A stretch of DNA of 64,000 nt from CAIWHR01 sp963843595 (GCA_963843595.1 CAWJLG010000006.1:62001-126000), one strand, 5' to 3'; shown: positions 8,615-17,895, counted from the first letter of the stretch. Made by a program: numbers and translations. Notes: a model not told the origin generated them from the sequence alone.

Positions 8615-9963
8615 TGGACATCATCGGAAAAGCCCTCGCCTTCCTCGTTGTGCTCGGCGTCCTCGTCGTAATCCACGAGCTCGGCCATTTCCTGGTGGCG
8701 CGCTGGTGCGGCGTGAAGGTGCTGCGCTTTTCCGTCGGCTTCGGCAGGATCGTCTGGTCGCGCCGCCTGGGTGATGACCGGATCGAGTGGGCAATCGGTG
8801 CGATTCCGCTGGGCGGGTACGTGAAGATGGCGGACGAGCGCGAAGGCGACGTCGCGCCCGTCGATCTGCCCCGCGCCTTCAATCGGCAGAGCGTCGGCAA
8901 GCGGATCGCGATCGTCGCCGCCGGACCGATCGCAAACCTGCTCCTCGCGGTGCTGCTCTTCGCGGGCACGTACGTCGCCGGGATTCCGGGCCAGAAGGCG
9001 CTGCTGGCCGAACCTCCGGTCGGTACCGCGGCCGCGGCTGCCGGCGTGCGCGACGGCGATCTGGTCACCGCCGTCGACGACCAGCCGGTGAAGAGCTGGC
9101 AGGATCTGCGCTGGCGCCTGCTCCGCATCTCCGGGGCGGCCGACGCCGCGCTCACGATCGAGCGTCCCGACGGCTCGCACGCGACACGCGTGCTGTCGCT
9201 CGCGTCGGTCACGTCCGCCGACTGGGAGGCGAACTTCATGCCGCTGCTTGGCCTGAAGGCCGACTTCGGCGCGCCGGTCATCGACGAGGCGGTTGCGGAG
9301 AAGCCCGCCGCGCGCGCGGGGCTCAAACCCGGCGACCGGATTGTCGCGGTGGACGGAAATCCGGTTCGTTCACCGGCCGACGTCGCACAGGCCACCAACG
9401 CGAAGCCGGCGGCGCCGGTCGTGTTCCGCATCGCGCGCGGCGGCAGCGAGTTCGACGCGACGGTCACGACGGAGGCCGTGGAGCAGGGGGGGCGCCGCGT
9501 CGGCATCGTCGGCGTGCGCCTCAAAGTCGATTCCGAGATTGCGGCGCGGCTCGCGATCACGGTGCGTTACGGCGTGCTCGATGCGCTCGGCGCTGGCGTG
9601 CGCAAGACCTGGGAACTGTCGGTGTTCACGCTGAAGATGATGGGGCGCATCCTCATCGGCGAAGCCTCGGTGAAGAACATCAGCGGACCGATCACGCTCG
9701 CGGACTATGCCGGGCAATCGGCGCAGGCGGGAACGCTCGTCTTCGTCGGCTATCTCGCGCTCATCAGCATCAGTCTCGGCGTGCTCAATCTGCTGCCCGT
9801 TCCGCTGTTGGATGGGGGGCATTTGCTGTATTATTTTGCCGAAATCGCCAAAGGCAGTCCTGTCTCCGACCGCGCATTCGAGGTCGGGCAGCGCATCGGC
9901 ATGGCCGTGCTGGCGGTATTGATGGCACTGGCCCTGTTCAATGACCTCTCCCGTTTGTTCTGA
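8614..9963 (+). CDS. rseP: Site-2 protease RseP
   Basis: A 449-residue intramembrane zinc metalloprotease. The HELGH motif is at residues 21-25 in the first membrane helix, two tandem PDZ domains occupy the middle (around residues 105-300), and the C-terminal helix bears NLLPVPLLDGGHLLYY with the third zinc ligand Asp. It cleaves the anti-sigma factor RseA to release the envelope-stress sigma factor. The ATG shares a base with the dxr stop (TGATG). Its 3' end overlaps the bamA start. Confidence 0.96.
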   Translation: MDIIGKALAFLVVLGVLVVIHELGHFLVARWCGVKVLRFSVGFGRIVWSRRLGDDRIEWAIGAIPLGGYVKMADEREGDVAPVDLPRAFNRQSVGKRIAIVAAGPIANLLLAVLLFAGTYVAGIPGQKALLAEPPVGTAAAAAGVRDGDLVTAVDDQPVKSWQDLRWRLLRISGAADAALTIERPDGSHATRVLSLASVTSADWEANFMPLLGLKADFGAPVIDEAVAEKPAARAGLKPGDRIVAVDGNPVRSPADVAQATNAKPAAPVVFRIARGGSEFDATVTTEAVEQGGRRVGIVGVRLKVDSEIAARLAITVRYGVLDALGAGVRKTWELSVFTLKMMGRILIGEASVKNISGPITLADYAGQSAQAGTLVFVGYLALISISLGVLNLLPVPLLDGGHLLYYFAEIAKGSPVSDRAFEVGQRIGMAVLAVLMALALFNDLSRLF

Positions 9964-12310
9964 TCAGCGCCGGCGCCGTGCGCCCGCGGCGGGACGTACG
10001 GGGTGCCCGCGGGCCGGTCCGGATGCCGGTCGCATCCGCAAGCTCTCGGCATTGCTGGCCGCGCTGTTCGCGACGACCGTCGCGCACGTTGCCGTCGCGT
10101 TCGAACCGTTCGTCGTGAAGGACATCCGCGTCGAGGGCGCGCAGCGCACCGAGGCGGGCACCGTATTTTCGTATCTGCCGATCAAGGTTGGCGATCGCGT
10201 CGACGACGAACGTGCGGCGCAGGCAGTGAAGGCGCTGTTCGCGACCGGGTTCTTCCGCGACGTCCGGCTCGAAGTGCAGGACGGCATCCTGCTCGTCGTC
10301 GTGCAGGAGCGGCCGACCATCAGCCGCGTCGACATCGCGGGCAACAAGGAATTCGACACCGAAACCCTCAAGAAGGCGCTGAAGGACATCGGTCTCGCCG
10401 AGGCGCGCATCTTCGACCGCTCCGCACTGGACCGCGCGGAGCAGGAGATGAAGCGGCAGTACATCACACGCGGCAAGTACGCGGCGAAGGTGACCACGAC
10501 GGTGACGCCGCAGGAGCGCAACCGTGTCGCGATCAACTTCACGGTCGAGGAAGGCGAGTCGGCCAAGATCGCGCGCATCAACATCGTCGGCAACAAGGCG
10601 ATCCCCGAGAAGACGCTGCTCGGCGAAATGACGCTGACCACGCCCGGCTGGACCACGTGGTACACGAAGAACGACCAGTATTCCAAGCAGAAGCTGCAGG
10701 CCGATCTGGAGAAGGTGCGCAGCTACTACGCGAACCGCGGCTATCTCGAATTCAACGTCGACTCCACGCAGGTGTCGATCACGCCCGACAAGGAAGACAT
10801 CTACATCACGGTCAACGTGACCGAAGGGCCGCAGTACCAGGTGTCGGAAGTGCGGCTGGCCGGCGAACTGATGGTGCCGGAGGCAGAACTGGTGCAGCTG
10901 GTTCAGCTGCGACCCGGCGACGTCTATTCGCGCGACAAGCTGCAGGCGTCGGTGAAGCAGATCAGCGACCGCATCGGCGCCGAGGGCTACGCGTTCGCCA
11001 ACGTCAACGCGATTCCGGAGATCGACAAGGTCAAGCAGAAGGCCGCGTTCACGATCTACGTCGACCCGGGCCGCCGGGTCTACGTGCGCAAGATCAACAT
11101 CAGCGGCAACGTCCGCACCCGCGACGAGGTGATCCGCCGTGAAATTCGGCAGCTCGAAGCGGCCTGGTACGACAGTGCGCGAATCGACCGCTCGAAGGTC
11201 CGCATCAGGCGCCTGGGCTACTTCGACGACGTCAACATCGAAACGCCGCCGGTGCCCGGCACGACCGACCAGGCGGACGTCGAGGTGACCGTCGTCGAGC
11301 GCTCGACCGGCAGTCTCAACGCCGGCATCGGTTATTCCAGCGCGGACAAGCTGGTGTTCAACGCGTCGGTGTCGCAGCAGAACATCTTCGGCAGCGGCAA
11401 TGCGCTCATCGCGGCGCTGAACACGAGCAAGTACTCGCAACTCTATTCGGTGGCATTCACCGAACCCTACTGGACGGTCGATGGCGTCTCGCGGACCCTC
11501 GAGGTCTACCAGCGCAACGTCGACCCGACCGGGCTCGCCGTGTCGCAATACTCGTCGAGGACGCTCGGCGCCGCTGCCGCATTCGGGATCCCGATCACCG
11601 AGACGGACAACTTCCAGCTCGGCTTCCGCGTCGAGCACACCAGCCTCGGGTTGTTCAGCAACAGCCCGTCGCTGTACATCAACTTCGTCAACCAGTTCGG
11701 CTCGGTGACGAACAGCTATATCGTGTCCGGCGGCTGGTCGCGTGACACCCGCGACGACATCCTCTATCCTACGCGGGGCCGGCTGCAGAGCATCCTGGCG
11801 GAAGTCGGTTTGCCGTTCGGCGACCTGGCTTACTACAAGGTGAACTACCTGCATCAGTGGTTCGTGCCCGTATACTCCGACTGGGTGTTGATGCTGCGGG
11901 GCGATTTCGGGTACGGCGACGGCATCGGCGACAAGCCGCTGCCGTTCTACAAGGCGTACTACGCCGGAGGTGTCGGGTCGGTCCGCGGCTACGATACGAG
12001 TTCGCTGGGTCCGCAGGACATCTACGGCAACGTCATCGGGGGCAAGCGCAAGATCGTCGGCAACGCGGAGATCTTCTATCCGATCCTCAAGGGCGACAAA
12101 TCCGTGCGGGCGAGTGCCTTCTTCGACGTCGGACAGATCTACGCCGAGGGAACGCAGCCCGACTACGAGTCGTTCCGGTACTCGGCGGGCGTCGGACTCG
12201 CGTGGAATTCGCCGGTCGGCCCGCTCAAGTTCAGCTACGCGATCCCGCTCAAGACGATGCCGCGCGACCGCCTCCAGCGCTTCCAGTTCCAGGTCGGTAC
12301 CGTGTTCTGA
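9941..12310 (+). CDS. bamA: Outer membrane protein assembly factor BamA
   Basis: A 789-residue Omp85 protein: leader, five POTRA domains (from FVVKDIRVEGAQRTE, about residue 57, onward) and a C-terminal 16-strand barrel with the VRGYDTSSLGP (lid-lock loop) motif and a terminal Phe. It inserts beta-barrels into the outer membrane. The only in-frame ATG (9941) lies inside rseP, giving a 23-base overlap and an unusually long Arg-rich n-region of about 32 residues before the hydrophobic signal core LSALLAALFATTVAHVAVAF. A non-ATG start nearer 10035 is possible. Confidence 0.96.
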   Translation: MTSPVCSDQRRRRAPAAGRTGCPRAGPDAGRIRKLSALLAALFATTVAHVAVAFEPFVVKDIRVEGAQRTEAGTVFSYLPIKVGDRVDDERAAQAVKALFATGFFRDVRLEVQDGILLVVVQERPTISRVDIAGNKEFDTETLKKALKDIGLAEARIFDRSALDRAEQEMKRQYITRGKYAAKVTTTVTPQERNRVAINFTVEEGESAKIARINIVGNKAIPEKTLLGEMTLTTPGWTTWYTKNDQYSKQKLQADLEKVRSYYANRGYLEFNVDSTQVSITPDKEDIYITVNVTEGPQYQVSEVRLAGELMVPEAELVQLVQLRPGDVYSRDKLQASVKQISDRIGAEGYAFANVNAIPEIDKVKQKAAFTIYVDPGRRVYVRKINISGNVRTRDEVIRREIRQLEAAWYDSARIDRSKVRIRRLGYFDDVNIETPPVPGTTDQADVEVTVVERSTGSLNAGIGYSSADKLVFNASVSQQNIFGSGNALIAALNTSKYSQLYSVAFTEPYWTVDGVSRTLEVYQRNVDPTGLAVSQYSSRTLGAAAAFGIPITETDNFQLGFRVEHTSLGLFSNSPSLYINFVNQFGSVTNSYIVSGGWSRDTRDDILYPTRGRLQSILAEVGLPFGDLAYYKVNYLHQWFVPVYSDWVLMLRGDFGYGDGIGDKPLPFYKAYYAGGVGSVRGYDTSSLGPQDIYGNVIGGKRKIVGNAEIFYPILKGDKSVRASAFFDVGQIYAEGTQPDYESFRYSAGVGLAWNSPVGPLKFSYAIPLKTMPRDRLQRFQFQVGTVF

Positions 12311-12341
12311 CCGGCTCCGGCCAATCATGCAGGAGAGTCAC

Positions 12342-12863
12342 GTGAACCGCAGCTTCCACCGCATCGCCGGCGCCCTGTTCGCCGCCGCCGCGTTCGCGCT
12401 CGCCGGCGCCGCGACGGCGCAGGCGGCCGACTACAAGATCGGCTTCGTGAACACGGAGCGGCTGTTCCGCGAGGCGACCCCCGCGAAGCGCGCGCAGCAG
12501 AAGCTCGAGAAGGAATTTGCCGCCCGCGACGCCGATATCCAGAAAGTGAGCAAGCAGGTGCGCGACCTCCAGGCGGCCCTCGAGAAGGACGGTGCAACGA
12601 TGTCCGAGCCGGAGCGCCGCAACAAGGAACGCGATCTCGCCAACCTTTCGCGCGACCTGCAGCGCACCCAGCGCGAGTTCCGCGAGGATCTCAACCTGCG
12701 GCGCAACGAGGAACTCGCCAGCGTCCAGGAACGCGCGAACAGGGTGATCCAGCAGATCGCCGAGGCCGAGAAGTTCGACCTGATCCTGCAGGATCCGGTC
12801 GTGTACGCCAGCCAGCGGATCGACATCACCGAAAAGGTGATCAAGGCGCTGGCCGACAAGTAA
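12342..12863 (+). CDS. skp: Periplasmic chaperone Skp/OmpH
   Basis: A 173-residue OmpH-family chaperone. A signal peptide (residues 1-28, ending ATAQA) precedes DYKIGFVNTERLFREATPAKRAQQKLEKEF and then the long charged coiled-coil tentacles characteristic of Skp trimers, ending DPVVYASQRIDITEKVIKALADK. I chose the GTG at 12342 because AGGAG lies 7 bases upstream; an ATG at 12327 would itself precede that ribosome-binding site. It carries unfolded outer-membrane proteins to BamA, encoded immediately upstream. Confidence 0.93.
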   Translation: MNRSFHRIAGALFAAAAFALAGAATAQAADYKIGFVNTERLFREATPAKRAQQKLEKEFAARDADIQKVSKQVRDLQAALEKDGATMSEPERRNKERDLANLSRDLQRTQREFREDLNLRRNEELASVQERANRVIQQIAEAEKFDLILQDPVVYASQRIDITEKVIKALADK

Positions 12864-12883
12864 GGCGCGGCGGGGCCCGCGCG

Positions 12884-13951
12884 ATGCCGAACGCCACCGC
12901 CGGGCTCCCGCTCCTCGAGCTCGCGGCCCGCACTGGGGCCGCGGTCGAGGGCGACGGCGCGGTTCGCATCCATCGGGTCGCCACGCTCGAGTCGGCCGGG
13001 CCGGGCGCGATTGCGTTCCTCTCCAACCCGAAATACCGCGCGCAACTTCTTGCCACGCGCGCGTCGGCCGTCATCGTTGCACCGGGTGTCGCAACGCCGG
13101 CGGCGCTGCCGCGCCTTGTCGCGCGCAATCCCTATGCGACGTATGCGAAGGTCGCCGCGATCCTGCACCCGGTTGCGGCGCCAGCGCCCGGCATTCATCC
13201 GTCCGCGGTGGTCGATCCGGGCGCACGCATCGCACCGACCGCGGCCGTGGGCCCGCTCGCGGTGGTCGGGCGCGGAGCCGTCATCGGCGAACGGACGTGG
13301 ATCGGTCCGGCGTGCGTGATCGGCGAGGACGCCGCGATCGGCGACGACGGATGGCTGCACGCGAACGTCACGGTCTATGCGCGCTGCGTCGTCGGGCCGC
13401 GTGCCGTGATCCACGCCGGCGCCGTCGTCGGGGCCGACGGCTTCGGCATGGCCGAGGAGGCGGGGCGCTGGCTCAAGATTCCGCAGGTCGGCCGTGTCGT
13501 GATCGGCGCCGACGTCGAAATCGGCGCCAACACCACCATCGATCGCGGTGCGATCGAGGACACCGTCGTCGAGGACGACGTGAAGATCGACAATCAGGTC
13601 CAGGTCGCGCACAACTGCCGCATCGGCAGCCACACGGCGATTGCCGGCTGCGTCGGCATCGCGGGCAGTGCGCACATCGGTCGCAACTGCAAGATCGGCG
13701 GGGCCGCGATGATCGGGGGCCACATCGAGATCGCCGACGGCACCGTGGTGTCGGCGGCCACGCAGGTCTACGATTCGATCCGGACACCGGGTGTGTACAC
13801 GGCGGCGTTCCCGGCGCTGCCGCATCGCGAATGGCGCCAGGTCGCCTCGCACCTGCGGCGTCTGCGCGGTCTGGCCGAGCGCGTGCGCTCGCTCGAGCGG
13901 GCGGCAGGCCAGGACACGGGCACCGGCGACCCGCATCAGGAGGAAGCATGA
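12884..13951 (+). CDS. lpxD: UDP-3-O-(3-hydroxyacyl)glucosamine N-acyltransferase
   Basis: A 355-residue third enzyme of lipid A biosynthesis. An N-terminal uridine-binding domain contains FLSNPKYRAQL; many imperfect hexapeptide repeats of the left-handed beta-helix follow, with the catalytic His region QVAHNCRIG and the C-terminal GPHIEIADG-like turns. The short helical C-terminus ends with an Asp/Gln-rich tail. Its TGA overlaps the fabZ ATG. Confidence 0.95.
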   Translation: MPNATAGLPLLELAARTGAAVEGDGAVRIHRVATLESAGPGAIAFLSNPKYRAQLLATRASAVIVAPGVATPAALPRLVARNPYATYAKVAAILHPVAAPAPGIHPSAVVDPGARIAPTAAVGPLAVVGRGAVIGERTWIGPACVIGEDAAIGDDGWLHANVTVYARCVVGPRAVIHAGAVVGADGFGMAEEAGRWLKIPQVGRVVIGADVEIGANTTIDRGAIEDTVVEDDVKIDNQVQVAHNCRIGSHTAIAGCVGIAGSAHIGRNCKIGGAAMIGGHIEIADGTVVSAATQVYDSIRTPGVYTAAFPALPHREWRQVASHLRRLRGLAERVRSLERAAGQDTGTGDPHQEEA

Positions 13952-14430
13952 CCACAACCGACGCCAACGGCGCGATGGACATCAACGAGATCATGCGCTG
14001 GCTGCCGCACCGGTATCCGTTCCTCCTCGTCGACCGGATCACGGTCTGCGAGCCCGGCAAGCTCATCCGCGGCATCAAGAACGTGACGATGAACGAGCCG
14101 TACTTCGAGGGTCATTTTCCCGGCTATCCGGTGATGCCGGGCGTGCTGGTGATCGAGGCGCTGGCGCAGATCGCCTCGCTGCTCGCGTGGAAGATCATCG
14201 GCGCGCAACCCGGTGGCGACCAGCTCATCTTTTTCGCCGGCATCGACAACGCCCGCTTTCGCCGGCAGGTCGTGCCCGGCGATCAGCTGGTGCTCGAGGC
14301 CGAGGTGAAGCGGATGGTGCGCGGGATCGGCAAGTTCGCGGCGCGGGCGAAGGTCGGCGACGAGATTGCCGCCGAGGCCGATCTGCTTGCGGTGCTGCGC
14401 ACGACGAACGGCGCCACCGCGGAGCGCTGA
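13948..14430 (+). CDS. fabZ: 3-hydroxyacyl-[ACP] dehydratase FabZ
   Basis: A 160-residue hot-dog-fold dehydratase of fatty-acid elongation. MDINEIMRWLPHRYPFLLVDRI supplies the catalytic His, and GHFPGYPVMPGVLVIEALAQ supplies the catalytic Glu. ATG 13948 overlaps the lpxD stop and has AGGAGG upstream. The location between lpxD and lpxA is the common proteobacterial arrangement, which balances acyl-ACP use between phospholipid and lipid A. Confidence 0.97.
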   Translation: MTTTDANGAMDINEIMRWLPHRYPFLLVDRITVCEPGKLIRGIKNVTMNEPYFEGHFPGYPVMPGVLVIEALAQIASLLAWKIIGAQPGGDQLIFFAGIDNARFRRQVVPGDQLVLEAEVKRMVRGIGKFAARAKVGDEIAAEADLLAVLRTTNGATAER

Positions 14431-14435
14431 CCGGC

Positions 14436-15212
14436 ATGCCGCGAATCCATCCGACGGCGCTCGTCGACCCGGGTGCGGATCTGGCGGCGGATGTCGAGAT
14501 CGGCGCCTATACGGTTGTCGGCCCGCAGGTCACGATCGGACCGGGCACGGTCATCGGTCCGCACGTCGTGCTGGCCGGACGCACGTCGCTCGGGGCGCGC
14601 AACCGCGTGTTCCAGTTCGCATCGCTGGGCGACATTCCGCAGGACCGCAAGTACGGCGGCGAACCGACGACGACGACCATCGGCGACGACAACGTGTTTC
14701 GCGAGTACGTCAGCGTCCACGCCGGCACGGCGCAGGATCGAGGCAACACCGCGATCGGCGACGGGAACTGGTTCCTGGCCTATGCACACATCGCGCACGA
14801 CTGTGTGGTCGGCGACCGCACGACCTTTTCCAACAACGCCCAGATCGCCGGTCACGTCCACATCGACGACTGGGCGGTGCTGGGGGCCTTCGCCGGCGTG
14901 CACCAGTTCTGCCGCGTCGGCGCACACGTGATGGTCGCCGCCTTCTCCGTCGTGCTGCAGGACGTGCCGCCGTACGTCACCGTGCAGGGCTATCCGGCCA
15001 AACCGCACGGCACCAACAGCGAGGGTCTGCGACGCCGCGGTTTTTCCGCCGCGGACATCCTCGCCATCCGCCGGGCCTACAAGACGATCTATCGCGGCGG
15101 AAGACCACTCGACGAGGCGAAGGCGGAGCTCGTCGAAGCGGCGCGGACGATGCCGGTGCTCGATCCGCTCGTCGCGTTCCTCGACCAGCCCGGACGTGGC
15201 ATCGTCCGCTGA
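14436..15212 (+). CDS. lpxA: UDP-N-acetylglucosamine acyltransferase
   Basis: A 258-residue first enzyme of lipid A synthesis. It has the left-handed beta-helix hexapeptide repeats from IHPTALVDPGADLAADVEIGAYTVVGP, the catalytic-His segment FLAYAHIAHDCVVGD, and the helical C-terminus LRRRGFSAADILAIRRAYKTIYRGG. The ATG at 14436 follows the fabZ stop by 5 bases. Confidence 0.96.
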   Translation: MPRIHPTALVDPGADLAADVEIGAYTVVGPQVTIGPGTVIGPHVVLAGRTSLGARNRVFQFASLGDIPQDRKYGGEPTTTTIGDDNVFREYVSVHAGTAQDRGNTAIGDGNWFLAYAHIAHDCVVGDRTTFSNNAQIAGHVHIDDWAVLGAFAGVHQFCRVGAHVMVAAFSVVLQDVPPYVTVQGYPAKPHGTNSEGLRRRGFSAADILAIRRAYKTIYRGGRPLDEAKAELVEAARTMPVLDPLVAFLDQPGRGIVR

Positions 15213-15228
15213 TTGCGCCGGCACGCCG

Positions 15229-16410
15229 ATGCGCGACACGATCGCCTCCGCGCGCCCGGTCACGATCGGCATCGTTGCCGGCGAAGCGTCGGGCGACGCG
15301 CTGGCGGCGACGCTGATCCGGGCGGTGCGCGCGCGCCTGCCGCAGGCCCGGTTCGTCGGCATCGGGGGGCCGCGGATGCAGGCCGCGGGCTGTGAGGCGT
15401 GGTACCCGCTGGAAACCCTCTCTGTCCGCGGCTTCGTCGAGGTCCTGGGGCGACTTCCCGAACTCGTCGCGATCCGGCGCGCGCTGGCGCGGCGCCTGGT
15501 CGCCGAGCCCGTCTCCCTGTTCGTCGGGGTCGATGCTCCCGATTTCAATCTCGGCCTCGAAAGAGCGCTCAAGCGACGCGGCGTGCGCACGATGCATTTC
15601 GTCAGCCCGTCGGTATGGGCGTGGCGGCGCGAGCGCGTCGCCAGGATCGGTCGTTCGGTCCACCGGATGCTCGCGTTGTTTCCGTTCGAGCCGCCCCTCT
15701 ACGAGGCAGCCGGCGTGCCCGTGACTTTCGTCGGCCACCCGCTGGCGCAGGACGCCGCCGTGTCGGGCTCGCGACGCGAGGCGCGTGAGCAGCTGAAGCT
15801 GCCGCCGGCGCAGCCGGTGTTCGCGTTGCTGCCGGGCAGCCGCGCCTCGGAGCTCGACATGCACGGCGATCTCGTGCTGCAGACGGCCGCGGCGCTTCAC
15901 GCGGTGCGCCCCGACGCGCGCTTCCTCGTGCCGCTGGCCACGCGCCCGACGCGCGACCGGTTCGAGGCGGCGCTCTATCGCCTGGGACTGGACAAGCTGC
16001 CGCTGACGCTCCTCTACGGCCATGCGACCGACGCGATGCGTGCCGCCGATGTCGCGCTAGTCGCCTCCGGCACGGCCACGCTCGAAGCGGCACTGGCCCG
16101 TTGCCCGCACGTCATCTTCTATCGGGTCAACGCGCTGACGGCGCGCATCGTCAGGCGCAAGCTGCTCCTGCCCTGGGTCGGGTTGCCCAATGTGCTCGCG
16201 GGACGCTTTGTCGTGCCCGAACTGCTGCAGGACGACGCCACCGTCGACAACCTTGCCCAGGCGGCGCTCAACCTGTACGACGACACGGTGACGCGGCGTC
16301 GCCTCGAGGCATTGTTCGCCGGCTTCGCCGCGTCGCTGGCGGCCGACACCGGCACGCTCGCGGCCGATGCGGTGGCGCAGGAACTGCGCGCCGCGGGCGT
16401 GGCGGTGTAG
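15229..16410 (+). CDS. lpxB: Lipid-A-disaccharide synthase
   Basis: A 393-residue GT19 glycosyltransferase that condenses UDP-diacyl-GlcN with lipid X. IGIVAGEASGDALAA near the N-terminus, VGVDAPDFNL, FVSPSVWAWR and LLPGSRASELDMHGDL are family signatures. ATG 15229 gives the usual N-terminus; an ATG at 15196 would overlap lpxA and add 11 unrelated residues. Confidence 0.96.
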   Translation: MRDTIASARPVTIGIVAGEASGDALAATLIRAVRARLPQARFVGIGGPRMQAAGCEAWYPLETLSVRGFVEVLGRLPELVAIRRALARRLVAEPVSLFVGVDAPDFNLGLERALKRRGVRTMHFVSPSVWAWRRERVARIGRSVHRMLALFPFEPPLYEAAGVPVTFVGHPLAQDAAVSGSRREAREQLKLPPAQPVFALLPGSRASELDMHGDLVLQTAAALHAVRPDARFLVPLATRPTRDRFEAALYRLGLDKLPLTLLYGHATDAMRAADVALVASGTATLEAALARCPHVIFYRVNALTARIVRRKLLLPWVGLPNVLAGRFVVPELLQDDATVDNLAQAALNLYDDTVTRRRLEALFAGFAASLAADTGTLAADAVAQELRAAGVAV

Positions 16411-16416
16411 GAAGCG

Positions 16417-16992
16417 ATGCCGCGGCTCGTTGCGGGCATCGACGAAGCCGGACGGGGTCCACTCGCCGGCCCGGTGTTCGCTGCCGCCGTGATCCTCGAT
16501 CCGGCCCGCCCGATCGACGGGCTGCGCGATTCGAAGCTGCTTACCGCACCGGCACGCGATCGCCTCGCCGTCGCGATTCGTGCGCATGCGCGCGCGTGGT
16601 GCGTCGCTTCCGCCGACGTCGTCGAGATCGACTCGCTCAACATCCTGCAGGCGACGCTGCTGGCGATGCGCCGCGCGATCGACGGGCTCGGCGTTCCCCC
16701 GGACGAGGCGCTCGTGGACGGCAACCACTGCCCGACGCTGGTGTGTCGGGCGCGAGCGATCGTCAAGGGCGATCGCGACGTCGCCGTCATCTCGGCGGCG
16801 TCGATTCTCGCCAAGACGGCGCGGGATGCGCTGCTGGTCGAGCTCGACGGAGCCTACCCCGGATACGGCTTCGCGCGGAACAAGGGCTACGGCACGGCCG
16901 AGCATCTGGCTGCGCTCGCGCGTCTCGGGCCGTCGCCGGTGCACCGGCGAAGCTTCGCACCGGTCGCGCAGTCGGCACTCGATTTCGGGTGA
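16417..16992 (+). CDS. rnhB: Ribonuclease HII
   Basis: A 191-residue RNase HII that removes ribonucleotides from DNA. VAGIDEAGRGPLAGPVFAAAV carries the first two acidic residues, LVDGNHCP the third, and SAASILAKTARDALL the fourth. It is the last gene of the long rightward core block; the GntR gene converges on it with 6 bases between stops. Confidence 0.96.
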   Translation: MPRLVAGIDEAGRGPLAGPVFAAAVILDPARPIDGLRDSKLLTAPARDRLAVAIRAHARAWCVASADVVEIDSLNILQATLLAMRRAIDGLGVPPDEALVDGNHCPTLVCRARAIVKGDRDVAVISAASILAKTARDALLVELDGAYPGYGFARNKGYGTAEHLAALARLGPSPVHRRSFAPVAQSALDFG

Positions 16993-16998
16993 CGCGTG

Positions 16999-17757
16999 TC
17001 AGGCCCTGCCGAGTTCGTTCCAGTATTCGTAGTGCGCGGTGTTGACGAGCGAGACGCGGTACTCGACCGGCACTTCGTTGTAGGTCAGCGCGACGCGGCG
17101 GATCTGCAGCAGCGGCGCGTTCCGTGGCACGGCGAGGAGCGCCGCGGTATCGGCGTCGGCCAGGGTCGCGCGCAGGCGTTCGCTGGTGCGCACCACGGAA
17201 ACGCCGAAGGCTTCCTGGTAAAGGTTGTAGATCGTCGAGGGCCGGTCGCGGAACTGCCTCTCGGTGAGCCCCGGGAAGCGGGCCACGGGCAGAGCGATGT
17301 CGTCGACGATCACGGGCGCGCCGGCGAGCTGCAGCAGGTTGCGAACGCGGAACACCGGGTCACCGGCCTCGATGCCGAGCCTGTCGGCAGCGGTCCGATC
17401 GGCCTTGCCCCGCCCGAATTGCAGCAAGCGGACCTCCGGATACTGCTTCGGACCTTCCTCGGCGACGACGTGGAAGAAGTAGAACAGCAGCCGGTCACGG
17501 TTGTGGCTGGCGACGAAGGTTCCGCGGCCCTGCTGGCGGATAAGGATGTTCTCCGCGACGAGTTCGTCGATCGCCTTACGCACCGTGCCGATGCTGATGC
17601 CGAAGCGCTCCGACAACCGCCGCTCGGCGGGGATGGCCTCGCCGGGTTTCCACTCGCCGCGCGCCAGGAGCTCCATCATCTGCCGCTTGACGTCCTTGTA
17701 CAGCGGCCCCGCCAGGGGGACGCCCGGTGAATGGGATTCGGGCAGGGGATCGGACAT
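16999..17757 (-). CDS. GntR-family (HutC/UTRA) transcriptional regulator of the sulfonate cluster
   Basis: A 252-residue regulator. The N-terminal winged helix-turn-helix reads IPAERRLSERFGISIGTVRKAIDELVAENILIRQQGRGTFV; the C-terminal UTRA effector domain ends LLQIRRVALTYNEVPVEYRVSLVNTAHYEYWNEL. UTRA domains bind small organic acids or sugars. ATG 17757 was chosen over an upstream in-frame start because the promoter (17811-17839) overlaps the extension. It is transcribed divergently from the suyA-like gene, with a palindrome between the promoters, so it most likely controls that cluster; the effector could be sulfolactate or a related hydroxyacid (inference). Confidence 0.9.
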   Translation of the reverse strand: MSDPLPESHSPGVPLAGPLYKDVKRQMMELLARGEWKPGEAIPAERRLSERFGISIGTVRKAIDELVAENILIRQQGRGTFVASHNRDRLLFYFFHVVAEEGPKQYPEVRLLQFGRGKADRTAADRLGIEAGDPVFRVRNLLQLAGAPVIVDDIALPVARFPGLTERQFRDRPSTIYNLYQEAFGVSVVRTSERLRATLADADTAALLAVPRNAPLLQIRRVALTYNEVPVEYRVSLVNTAHYEYWNELGRA

Positions 17758-17810
17758 GGCTAGGCCGCGGGCGCCGGTGCGCGGCGGGACCGCAGCGCAG
17801 CGCAGCGTCG

Positions 17811-17839
17811 AGTGTAGCCAAGACGACCAAGTGATGCAA
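17811..17839 (-). promoter_or_regulatory. Sigma-70-like promoter of the GntR gene
   Basis: On the minus strand, -35 TTGCAT (bases 17839-17834) and -10 TACACT (17816-17811) are separated by exactly 17 bases. The -10 lies about 54 bases before the ATG at 17757. Confidence 0.65.
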
Positions 17840-17849
17840 ATCATCCATG

Positions 17850-17861
17850 TCATCTAGATGA
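17850..17861. promoter_or_regulatory. Palindromic operator candidate between divergent promoters
   Basis: TCATCTAGATGA is a perfect 12-base palindrome. It lies 5 bases upstream of the -35 of the rightward promoter and 10 bases upstream of the -35 of the leftward promoter. Additional ATCATC / GATGAT words flank it (17840-17845, 17858-17863). The position suits a GntR-family dimer that controls both itself and the suyA side. Confidence 0.55.
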
Positions 17862-17866
17862 TATAG

Positions 17867-17895
17867 TTGACTGGCCTCGATGGCGGGGCTACGAT
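17867..17895 (+). promoter_or_regulatory. Sigma-70-like promoter of the suyAB cluster
   Basis: TTGACT (17867-17872) and TACGAT (17890-17895) are separated by 17 bases, near-consensus for this GC-rich genome. Transcription would begin about 50 bases before the suyA-like ATG at 17955. Confidence 0.65.
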
